A stretch of 10,819 bases of DNA, taken from positions 1-10,819 of the forward strand of contig JBGPOP010000068.1 in the NCBI GenBank assembly GCA_041488095.1. Reading direction: 5' to 3'. How positions within the stretch are numbered: the stretch's first letter is position 1; every line of letters begins with the position of its first letter. The notes under the pieces were generated by a model. That model made no database searches. It was given only the letters and a program-made list of their open reading frames with translations, and was not told the origin of the DNA. The DNA comes from DASYPQ01 sp041488095 (GTDB lineage Bacteria; Planctomycetota; UBA1135; GCA-002686595). Of the stretch, positions 5,583 to 10,819 are shown one piece after another. The position numbers and the translations under genes are program-made.

Positions 5583-6734
5583 GTGACCCGTGATCTCGCC
5601 CGGATCGTCACGAGGAATGCGCACTCGCGTGGCAGCTGCTGGCCGACGCTCCAGCAGACGCTGCTGCTGCGGGCGGTGCTTCTGACCGGCGCGCCGGCGC
5701 TCGAGGCCTTCCAGGCCTGGCGAGGGCAGGTGAACCTCGATCGCCTCGACCGGGGATCGTTTCGGCTGCTCCCGCTGCTGGCACACAACCTGCGCCGGCA
5801 CGAGGTCCGGGATCCCATCATGGCGCGGCTCGAGGAGGTGTGCCGGGATACCCGGTCGAAGAACGTCGCCCTCATGGAGCGCCTTGCCACCCTGCTCGCG
5901 GCGTTCTCCGAGGCCGGCCTGGAAACCATGATTCTCAAGGGCGCGGCCCTGCTCGTCCTCTACTACTCGGATCCGGGGCTGCGCCCAATGAGCGACCTGG
6001 ATCTGCTGGTGCGAACGGACAAGGCGTCGGGGGCGATGGCCCTGCTGCGGCAGTTGGGATGGACGCCGCAGCTGCCGGTTCCAGAACGCGTCGTTCCCGT
6101 CACACACTCGCATCTCTTCCAGGACCGCAGGGACACCAGACTCGATCTTCACTGGCACCTCTGCTGGGAGTGCTGCGGACCCGGGGCGGACGACGCCTTC
6201 TGGGCTGCGGCGCAGGCAGTGGCGGTCGACGGCGTGCCGACCTCGGCGCTCTGTCGAGCCGACCAACTCCTGCACGCGACCGTCCACGGCGTGGCGTGGA
6301 ATCCGGTTCCACCACTCCGCTGGGTGGCCGACGCGATGCTGATTCTCCAAGCCGCCGGCCCGAGCTTCGAGTGGAGCCGGCTCCTCACCCAGGCTCGGCA
6401 CCTCAAGCTCATCCTCCCGCTTCGAGAGGCGCTTGCGTTCATGCGAGACACGCTCGATGCGCCGGTCCCCGACGTGGTGCTGGCCACCCTCCGGGCCTCG
6501 CAGGTGTCGAGGTTCGAGCGGTTCGAGTACAGGGCCCGCATTCGACCCTGGGGGTGGTACGGCGCGCTTCCGCGCCTCGTCTGCCACTATCTGCGGCTGA
6601 GCGGCAGCGCCGGCCAACCCCAGGGCTTACAGGGCTTACGGGGCTTCCCGCGGTATCTTCAGCACCTCTACGGCCTCGCGCGCCTCCGCGACCTGCCGTC
6701 CGCCCTCTGGGCCCGGCTGCTGCGGAACGCCTGA
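5583..6734 (+). CDS. PF14907-type nucleotidyltransferase family protein
   Basis: The 383-residue product matches the 'uncharacterised nucleotidyltransferase' family (NTP_transf_5). Visible features are a helical N-terminus with LLRAVLLTGAPAL (28-40), then GLETMILKGAALLVLYY (112-128), the catalytic-type strand RPMSDLDLLV (134-143, with Asp138 and Asp140 as the metal-binding pair), and RLDLHWHL (186-193) carrying the probable third acid, Asp188. ADQLLHATVHGVAW (226-239) is typical of the family's helical region. Members accompany HprK-like kinases in lasso-peptide and other natural-product loci, where one has been implicated in adding sugars to a phosphorylated peptide. The HprK-like and glycosyltransferase genes lie just across the divergent region. 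The frame is open from 5340, but the 81 extra residues are Arg-rich and unlike the family. I chose the GTG at 5583, with AGAGGGAG 12 bases upstream, a rather long spacer, so the start is uncertain. Confidence 0.8.
   Translation: MTRDLARIVTRNAHSRGSCWPTLQQTLLLRAVLLTGAPALEAFQAWRGQVNLDRLDRGSFRLLPLLAHNLRRHEVRDPIMARLEEVCRDTRSKNVALMERLATLLAAFSEAGLETMILKGAALLVLYYSDPGLRPMSDLDLLVRTDKASGAMALLRQLGWTPQLPVPERVVPVTHSHLFQDRRDTRLDLHWHLCWECCGPGADDAFWAAAQAVAVDGVPTSALCRADQLLHATVHGVAWNPVPPLRWVADAMLILQAAGPSFEWSRLLTQARHLKLILPLREALAFMRDTLDAPVPDVVLATLRASQVSRFERFEYRARIRPWGWYGALPRLVCHYLRLSGSAGQPQGLQGLRGFPRYLQHLYGLARLRDLPSALWARLLRNA
6622..6646 (+). repeat. Short in-frame tandem repeat near the 3' end of the nucleotidyltransferase gene
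   Basis: Two exact 9-base units AGGGCTTAC (6622-6630, 6631-6639) are followed by a partial, altered third unit (GGGGCTT, 6640-6646). They encode Gln-Gly-Leu-Gln-Gly-Leu-Arg-Gly-Phe. The 9-base unit keeps the frame, so replication slippage could vary the linker length without inactivating the protein. Confidence 0.6.
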
Positions 6735-7087
6735 CCCACCCGGTCCGGCTACGTCCAGAGCTGCCGGCCTCGAGAGCCACTCGTGTCCTTGGCCTGGTCG
6801 AAGCGGCGGATCCTCGGCCCGGCCCCGCCGGGGGAGCGAAGACCCCTGGGCTCTCCGCGGATGTCGGCATCGGCGCCGGGCTGAGCCCCGCACCGACCAA
6901 CGAAGACGTCGCCTCATCGAAGTCGGTCGGTTGTTGATCGGTGGGTCACGGGTACGTCGGCGTTGGCAGGCCGAGACGGCCGAACCCCACCCGTCGCACC
7001 TGGACGTGAAGGCGGGGTCACAGCGTGGGCTGTTATCGCGGGGCGCTCGTGGTTGCGGGAGCTCGCTCGCAACGGCCTGTGAGCCGG
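6735..7087. other. Gene-poor stretch after the nucleotidyltransferase
   Basis: I see no gene here. Open frames on both strands are low-complexity Arg/Pro/Gly translations. The only clear structure is a short perfect hairpin at 6818-6832 (CCCGGC / GCCGGG, 3-base loop), about 85 bases after the nucleotidyltransferase stop. It lacks a T-run and could be a weak terminator or chance in GC-rich DNA. Confidence 0.5.
6818..6832. terminator. Possible weak terminator hairpin downstream of the nucleotidyltransferase
   Basis: CCCGGC and GCCGGG form a perfect 6-base-pair all-G/C stem with a CCC loop, about 85 bases after the stop at 6734. No T-run follows. Stems this short are easily found by chance at this base composition. 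Confidence 0.2.
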
Positions 7088-7297
7088 CCCTCGACTTCCG
7101 CCGGTAAATCGCGGTCGGAGCCCCGGCGGGCTCTCGATGACATCAGCGAAGGAGACGAATCGCCCCGAGAACGATGGGGTGGGCTCATCCCAGAGCGCCC
7201 GCATCGCGGCCAGGTACTCGTCGGTTCGAGCGCCCCGATCGGCGAGCGACACGCCGAGCGCCCGCAGAGTCCACCAGGTCAGATCCTCGCGGGACCA
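7088..7297 (-). pseudogene. Decayed fragment of a luciferase-like (LLM class) monooxygenase
   Basis: On the minus strand this stretch encodes WSREDL, a short insertion, then ALGVSLADRGARTDEYLAAM and RALWDEPTPSFSGRFVSFADV. The segment with ERGARTDEYLxxMRALW...F.G.FVSF is highly characteristic of F420- or FMN-dependent luciferase-like oxidoreductases, where it lies mid-protein. Intact members have 280-330 residues. Here only about 60 are recognisable. The flanking translations (open frame from 7507 down to 6914) lose all resemblance, apart from a faint Pro-rich PRFTGG where families have PPI-x-VGG. I see no start region, no N-terminal TIM-barrel strands and no C-terminal part. It is therefore a remnant broken by deletions and frameshifts, probably without function. 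Its recognisable end lies about 215 bases beyond the 3' end of the AraC-type gene on the same strand. Confidence 0.7.
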
Positions 7298-7513
7298 TAC
7301 TGCGCACTTCCATCTCACGGAAGGCCCCGCATCGGCCAACCGCGCGTCCCGATCGCCCCGCCCTTGACGGCCCCGCCTGGCGGGGGCCGACACCGGAACC
7401 GCATGGCCCGCCCGCGCGCGGGCGTAGCGATCCGGGACATGGCTCACATCACGGCGGGGGTTCACCGGAAACCTGCCGCGTGTCCGACCCCCGGCTGGTC
7501 CGGGCAACGTGGA

Positions 7514-8527
7514 TCATCGTGACGTCGCCCGCCTCCCCTTTCGCCACGCTCCGGGCGATACGCCGGCGACTCGCTTGAAAGCCCGCGAGAAGGCGGCTTC
7601 ACTCTCGTAGCCGACGTCCAGCGCCACCGCCACCAGCTTTGCGGTCGTGTCTCGTAACAGGCCCGCCGCGACCTGCATTCTCCACTGGGTCAGATATTGC
7701 ATCGGCGGCTGGCCGATGAAATGCACGAAGCGTTCGTGGAGCGACGACCGCGAGAGCCCCGCCGCCTCGCTCAATCGCTCCAGCGTCCACGCTTCGGCGG
7801 GCTTCTGGTGGATGAGGGAGAGCGCGCGCCCAATAGTGGGATCCCGCATTCCGGCGAGCCACCCCTTCTGTTCCGGCGGGAGCGAGTCGATGTGCCGGCG
7901 CAACACCTCCACGAAGAGCATCTCGCTCATCCGTTCGAGCACCGCTTCGCCGCCGGGCCGCCTCGAGTTCGACTCGGCCACGACCGCCCGCATGAAGGTC
8001 GTGACCCAGGAGTCGGCTCCCAGCGTGCTCCCTGGAATCCGAAGCACGCGAGGGAGCGCCGCGAGAAGCGGATTGAACGGCCGGGCGTCGAGCCCCAGGA
8101 AGCCGCAGACCACCGTCGCACGATCAGGGTCGCTGCCGGCCAGGCGGGTCGTCGTCACGTCCGCCTCCTTCATACTCAGCGCATAGGGCAATTGGGGCGG
8201 GCGCGGCGAGAAGAAGAGGGTCGTGTCGACGCTTGGCGCGCGCATGCCAGGCGCGCTCGACATGACGTGCGGATCGCCCTGCGGGAAGAGGATGACGTCG
8301 CCCGCTTCCAGGCGAATGGGCGATTCACCCACAATCGCGGCCCAGCAGGAACCCTTCACGATCCCGTGGAACTCGATCATGTGCTCCGCGCCAGGCATGA
8401 TGGCTGGGATGATCTCACGCACGTGAGGGGCCTCCGCCACCCAAGGCGGGGCCCCTTCGATGTAGTAGAAGACCGCGCCATGGAGCCGCACGGCGCGCAG
8501 CAGATCGGACAGGGTGTCTCCGCTCAT
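7514..8527 (-). CDS. AraC-family transcriptional regulator (cupin_6 + HTH_18)
   Basis: The 337-residue product is a DNA-binding regulator. The N-terminal half is the AraC-type cupin domain: MSGDTLSDLLRAVRLHGAVF is the standard start of the cupin_6 group, then EFHGIVKGSCWA (52-63), GDVILFPQGDPHVM (76-89) and a later IPGSTLG. The C-terminal part carries two helix-turn-helix units, WTLERLSEAAGLSRSSLHERF (247-267) and VAVALDVGYESEAAFSRAFK (299-318), ending with the family tail GVSPGAWR. Length is normal. The frame is open to 8602, but the ATG at 8525-8527 fits the family start and is preceded by a G-rich Shine-Dalgarno-like run (AGGGGGG). The gene is divergent from a flavin oxidoreductase 180 bases away. 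AraC regulators of this type commonly control such a neighbour, often in response to a small molecule bound by the cupin. The inducer is unknown. Confidence 0.92.
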   Translation of the reverse strand: MSGDTLSDLLRAVRLHGAVFYYIEGAPPWVAEAPHVREIIPAIMPGAEHMIEFHGIVKGSCWAAIVGESPIRLEAGDVILFPQGDPHVMSSAPGMRAPSVDTTLFFSPRPPQLPYALSMKEADVTTTRLAGSDPDRATVVCGFLGLDARPFNPLLAALPRVLRIPGSTLGADSWVTTFMRAVVAESNSRRPGGEAVLERMSEMLFVEVLRRHIDSLPPEQKGWLAGMRDPTIGRALSLIHQKPAEAWTLERLSEAAGLSRSSLHERFVHFIGQPPMQYLTQWRMQVAAGLLRDTTAKLVAVALDVGYESEAAFSRAFKRVAGVSPGAWRKGRRATSR

Positions 8528-8566
8528 CGTCCCCCCTGGACGTTCGGCAAGGACCCGCGGACACCT

Positions 8567-8690
8567 GGCAATGTCGGCAATGCGTCCCGGACGCTCGATC
8601 AAGTTTTCCCGACGCGCGGCCAGACGTCAACTCCGCCACCTTGGCATTCTTCTCCCATGAACGTGGTCCCAATCGGTCCGGCACATTGCC
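8567..8690. promoter_or_regulatory. Candidate regulator-binding region: three GGCAATG copies
   Basis: GGCAATG occurs at 8567-8573 and 8576-8582 as direct repeats 9 bases apart. Its reverse complement, extended by one base to ACATTGCC, is at 8683-8690, matching GGCAATGT at 8567-8574. All lie in the 180-base gap between the divergent regulator and oxidoreductase. AraC-family proteins commonly bind directly repeated half-sites. The paired repeats lie about 43 bases upstream of the regulator start. The inverted copy sits just before the oxidoreductase ribosome binding site. Assignment to this regulator is inference from position. Confidence 0.4.
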
Positions 8691-8692
8691 GA

Positions 8693-8700
8693 GGGGAGGG
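8693..8700 (+). promoter_or_regulatory. Ribosome binding site of the FAD oxidoreductase
   Basis: GGGGAGGG ends 7 bases before the ATG at 8708. This decides the start: the in-frame ATG at 8657 has no comparable site, and the open frame that continues far upstream runs antisense through the regulator gene. Confidence 0.7.
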
Positions 8701-8707
8701 TTTCAGA

Positions 8708-10135
8708 ATGACTCAGGTCGGTCTCAAGAAGCTCGATCGGAACCAGCACGCCATCCCGGTGGATGCGCTCGACGGACTGCGCGCGGGCCTCCGCGGCACG
8801 CTGTGCCTGCCCGGCGAGCCGGGCTACGACGACGCCCGCACGATCTGGAACGCGATGATCGACCGCAGGCCCGCGGTCATCGTGCGTGCGGCCGGAGCGG
8901 CCGACGTGATCCGCGCCGTCGGCTTCGCGCGCGAGCACCACCTGCTGCTCGCCGTACGCGGCGGTGGGCACAACATCGCAGGCAACGCCGTGTGCGACAA
9001 CGGCTTGATGCTCGACCTGTCGCCGATGAAGTCGGTGCGCGTGAATCCCGCCGGCCGCACGGCGCGCGTCGAGCCGGGGGTGATCCTGAGCGAGTTCGAT
9101 CGCGAGGCGCAGGCCTTCGGTCTCGCCACTCCACTGGGAATCAACTCCACGACCGGAGTCGCTGGCCTCACGCTCGGCGGCGGGTTCGGGTGGATCAGCC
9201 GCAAGTACGGGCTCTCGGCGGACAACCTGCTCTCGGTGGACTTGGTGACTGCCGACGGCACGTATCTGCAGGCGAGCGACAAGGAGAACTCCGACCTGTT
9301 CTGGGCGGTGCGCGGTGGCGGCGGAAACTTCGCCGTCGCGACGTCGTTTGAGTATCGGCTCCATTCGGTGGGGCCCGAGGTCATGGCCGGTCTGATCGTT
9401 CACCCGTTCGCACAGGCGAGGGAGCTCCTCGAGGGCTACCGCCGCTTTGTGGCCTCGGCCCCCGACGAGGTCACCGCATGGGTGGTGCTGCGGAAGGCCC
9501 CGCCACTCCCCTTCCTTCCAGCCGAGGTCCACGGCAGGGAGGTTCTGGTGTTCGCCGTGTGCGCCGTCGGGGACATGCAGAAGGCCGAGAAGGCGGTCGC
9601 GCCGCTTCGAGCACTGGGCAAGCCGATTGCCGACGTCGTCGGGCCGCACCCGTTCGCGGGGTGGCAGACAGCCTTCGATCCACTGCTCACGCCGGGCGCG
9701 CGGAACTACTGGAAGTCGCACGACTTCAAGAAGCTCGACGACGGATTCATCCGGGTGCTGCTCGACGCGGTGGGCCGGCTGCCGAGCCCGGAGTGCGAGA
9801 TCTTCATCGGACACCTGGGGGGAGCGATCAATCGAATCCCCGCCAACTCCACCGCCTATCCGCACCGCGACGTGGAATTCGTCATGAACCTCCACACGCG
9901 GTGGAGAGATCCGGCGCAGGACCAGGAATGCATCGCATGGACGCGACAGATCTTCGATGCCGCGGCCCCGTTCGCCACCGGCGGCGTGTACGTGAACTTC
10001 ATGCCCGAGGACGAGACCCAGCGGGTGCAGACGGGCGCCTACGGGGCGAACTACGAGCGGCTGGCGAAGCTGAAGGCGAAGTACGATCCGGCCAATCTGT
10101 TCCGGATGAACCAAAACATCAAGCCAGCGGCCTGA
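8708..10135 (+). CDS. FAD-binding oxidoreductase, berberine-bridge / 6-hydroxynicotine-oxidase type
   Basis: The 475-residue flavoprotein belongs to the PCMH/VAO superfamily. The FAD_binding_4 domain covers about residues 45-215. RPAVIVRAAGAADVIRAVGF (54-73) is the P-subdomain entry, and LAVRGGGHNIAGNAV (81-95) contains His88, which aligns with the histidine that carries 8-alpha-linked FAD. GINSTTGVAGLTLGGGFGW (144-162) is the second flavin loop; bicovalent enzymes have a cysteine here, but this one has Ser/Thr, so a single histidyl-FAD bond is predicted. The substrate domain fills the middle. The BBE C-terminal module ends with YGANYERLAKLKAKYDP and NLFRMNQNI (445-470). Length is typical. 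Family members oxidise amines, alcohols or carbohydrates with oxygen, producing peroxide; the substrate cannot be predicted. No signal peptide is seen. The divergent AraC-type gene probably regulates it. Confidence 0.92.
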   Translation: MTQVGLKKLDRNQHAIPVDALDGLRAGLRGTLCLPGEPGYDDARTIWNAMIDRRPAVIVRAAGAADVIRAVGFAREHHLLLAVRGGGHNIAGNAVCDNGLMLDLSPMKSVRVNPAGRTARVEPGVILSEFDREAQAFGLATPLGINSTTGVAGLTLGGGFGWISRKYGLSADNLLSVDLVTADGTYLQASDKENSDLFWAVRGGGGNFAVATSFEYRLHSVGPEVMAGLIVHPFAQARELLEGYRRFVASAPDEVTAWVVLRKAPPLPFLPAEVHGREVLVFAVCAVGDMQKAEKAVAPLRALGKPIADVVGPHPFAGWQTAFDPLLTPGARNYWKSHDFKKLDDGFIRVLLDAVGRLPSPECEIFIGHLGGAINRIPANSTAYPHRDVEFVMNLHTRWRDPAQDQECIAWTRQIFDAAAPFATGGVYVNFMPEDETQRVQTGAYGANYERLAKLKAKYDPANLFRMNQNIKPAA

Positions 10136-10178
10136 CCATGGGTAACGGGCGCACCCCTCGAGCGAGGTCGAGCGGATG

Positions 10179-10256
10179 ACCCGGTTCTCCGGGAAGTGGA
10201 GCGCATCGAAGGACGAGGGGTAGCCAGCTGGCTGGCGAAGTGGAGCGGAACCGGGT
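10179..10256. repeat. 9-base inverted repeat enclosing a 12-base palindrome and an 11-base direct repeat
   Basis: ACCCGGTTC (10179-10187) and GAACCGGGT (10248-10256) are exact reverse complements. Between them are AGCCAGCTGGCT (10222-10233), a perfect palindrome, and two copies of GAAGTGGAGCG (10193-10203, 10237-10247). The second copy directly abuts the right arm. The long-range stem closing over an internal hairpin suggests an RNA domain. Confidence 0.5.
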
Positions 10257-10261
10257 AGACC

Positions 10262-10313
10262 GTCGTCCTCGCAACCGCATGGTGCCATAGCCAGGTGGCT
10301 CTGCGAGGACGGC
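10262..10313. repeat. Long stem with internal small hairpins
   Basis: CGTCCTCGCA (10264-10273) pairs perfectly with TGCGAGGACG (10302-10311). One wobble and one G-C pair extend the stem to 12. The 28-base interior contains ATGGTGCCAT and AGCCAGGTGGCT (10289-10300). The latter differs by one base from the palindrome at 10222-10233, so the two neighbouring structures share a motif. The whole is a two-level hairpin, with no T-run after it. Confidence 0.5.
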
Positions 10314-10551
10314 TGATCTGGAACCGGTCACGGGCGATGACCGAGGAACAGGGACGCATGGCGCCGCCGGTGACCGGCCTGGTCGGTCTGGCCTTCCCCC
10401 TCACGGCCTGCGTCATGCCGTACCAGCCGCGGGGTTTCAGGGGCGGCGTCTCGGATACCCGCCTCGACACGAACGCGAGTGCCAGCGGTCAGCGTGACCT
10501 GGCCAAGGCCCGAGCCTTCCCGGCCTGCCCGTTTGAGCCAGGGGGGGGCGG

Positions 10552-10571
10552 AGTGTCGTTCGGTCGACACT
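10552..10571. repeat. 7-base-pair hairpin in the gene-free region
   Basis: AGTGTCG (10552-10558) and CGACACT (10565-10571) are perfect complements around a 6-base loop, just after a run of eight G. It could be a terminator stem for a transcript from the left, but no T-run follows. Confidence 0.4.
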
Positions 10572-10651
10572 GGGAAGCTTGCGCCCAACACCTCGGATCG
10601 GCTCAGGGTTTTGATCCGCTGGGGACGCCGCGGAGAAGATACCGGGCTAGC

Positions 10652-10675
10652 GAAAGCCGTTCCGCGTACGCGGCT
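10652..10675 (-). terminator. Candidate terminator of the cysteine-synthase-like gene
   Basis: Reading on the minus strand, 7 bases after the TGA, AGCCG ... CGGCT form a stem followed by TTTCG. Inside it is the perfect palindrome CCGCGTACGCGG (10662-10673), which can fold as its own hairpin. The T-run is only three bases, so the call depends mainly on position directly behind the stop codon. Confidence 0.4.
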
Positions 10676-10681
10676 CCCGGA

Positions 10682-10819
10682 TCAGGGTCGGAACACGTCA
10701 GTGCTGAGGTAGCGCAGCCCAGCGTCGACCACAATGGTGGCGACCGTCGCCTTGGGACCGAGCCGACTCGCCACACGGATTGCCGCAACCACGTTTGCGC
10801 CCGTCGACGGTCCGGCGAA
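10682..10819 (-). CDS. C-terminal end of a cysteine-synthase-type PLP-dependent enzyme (5' part outside window)
   Basis: 45 residues are read from the window edge to a TGA at 10682-10684. The translation contains GPSTGANVVAAIRVASRLGP followed by TVATIVVDAGLRYLSTDVFRP. In cysteine synthases and cystathionine beta-synthase-like enzymes (fold type II PLP), a G-x-S-x-GAN segment precedes the last helix, and the protein ends with a strand plus a (D/S)-x-G-x-RYLST-x-LF tail, as here. The enzyme would combine O-acetylserine, O-phosphoserine or a similar substrate with sulfide to make cysteine, or carry out a related beta-replacement. The PLP lysine and substrate loops lie outside the window, so the subtype (CysK, CysM or a thiocarrier-dependent form) cannot be decided. 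The annotated stop directly after FRP fits the normal family end. Confidence 0.85.
   Translation of the reverse strand, partial: FAGPSTGANVVAAIRVASRLGPKATVATIVVDAGLRYLSTDVFRP

Larger units (their letters stand above)
10136..10681. other. Gene-free, hairpin-rich region
   Basis: About 545 bases lie between the oxidoreductase stop and the stop of the cysteine-synthase-like gene, with no convincing gene. Frames are open on both strands but look like random GC-rich translation. It is unusually dense in inverted repeats: a 9-base pair at 10179-10187 / 10248-10256, a perfect palindrome at 10222-10233, a 10-base stem at 10264-10273 / 10302-10311, and hairpins at 10325-10343, 10366-10378, 10487-10499 and 10552-10571. 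GAAGTGGAGCG is repeated directly at 10193 and 10237. The spacing looks more like a folded RNA or the end of a mobile element than ordinary intergenic DNA. I cannot name a class. Confidence 0.5.

Noticed and set aside
5514..6617. 367-codon minus-strand open frame opposite the nucleotidyltransferase
   Set aside because: Low-complexity translation without motifs, whereas the plus strand carries the PF14907 signature strands and metal-binding acids.
7697..8707. N-terminal extension of the oxidoreductase frame running antisense through the AraC gene
   Set aside because: The extension has no relation to flavoproteins. The ATG at 8708 has a near-perfect ribosome binding site and matches the family start.
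8627..10288. 553-codon minus-strand open frame opposite the FAD oxidoreductase
   Set aside because: It is a mirror of the real gene. The translation lacks motifs and hydrophobic-core patterning, and it has no good ribosome binding site.
10337..10819. Plus-strand frame from an ATG at 10337 open to the window end
   Set aside because: It runs antisense through the clear cysteine-synthase C-terminus, has no motif, and begins inside the hairpin at 10325-10343.
1..10819. tRNA, rRNA or CRISPR elements
   Set aside because: I saw no tRNA-like cloverleaf, rRNA-like segment or regularly spaced repeat array on either strand. The repeats present are single hairpins or short tandems.

Overview
The window is very GC-rich, with G or C at most third codon positions and long meaningless antisense reading frames opposite nearly every gene. 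Together with the mix of families (UDP-sugar glycosyltransferases, an HPr-kinase-like P-loop protein, a PF14907-type nucleotidyltransferase, an AraC regulator beside a berberine-bridge-type flavoprotein, a luciferase-like monooxygenase remnant), this suggests a large-genome, high-GC soil or environmental bacterium. Candidate groups are Rokubacteria, Actinobacteria, Acidobacteria and myxobacterial or delta lineages. The sequence alone does not decide between them.

Left end (1-337): the 3' end of a plus-strand gene for a probably exported protein. It is followed by a short convergent gap with a hairpin that may terminate transcription in both directions.

Core (338-6734): a minus-strand run of four clear genes, read from right to left: a family-4 glycosyltransferase (3591-4640), an HPr-kinase-related P-loop protein (2394-3509), an aminoglycoside-phosphotransferase-fold kinase (1540-2397) and a macrolide-type (GT1) glycosyltransferase (338-1543). 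The last three are joined by 4-base ATGA/GTGA overlaps. A possible fifth, 65-codon gene with a strong ribosome binding site precedes them (4703-4900). Divergent to this run, on the plus strand, is a PF14907-type nucleotidyltransferase (5583-6734). HPr-kinase-like proteins and PF14907 nucleotidyltransferases are known partners in lasso-peptide and exopolysaccharide-type loci. Here they sit with two glycosyltransferases and a small-molecule-type kinase, but no PqqD-like, asparagine-synthetase-like or transglutaminase-like gene is visible. The group is most economically read as a phosphorylation and glycosylation tailoring locus for an unidentified acceptor.

Right half (6735-10135): a gene-poor stretch with a decayed fragment of a luciferase-like monooxygenase, then an AraC-type regulator (minus) divergent from a covalent-FAD oxidoreductase (plus). 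Their shared 180-base intergenic region contains three copies of GGCAATG, in direct and inverted orientation, which are candidate operator sites.

Right end (10136-10819): about 545 bases without a convincing gene but unusually rich in inverted repeats and related hairpins, so possibly a structured RNA or a mobile-element remnant. The window closes with the C-terminal end of a cysteine-synthase-type PLP enzyme on the minus strand.
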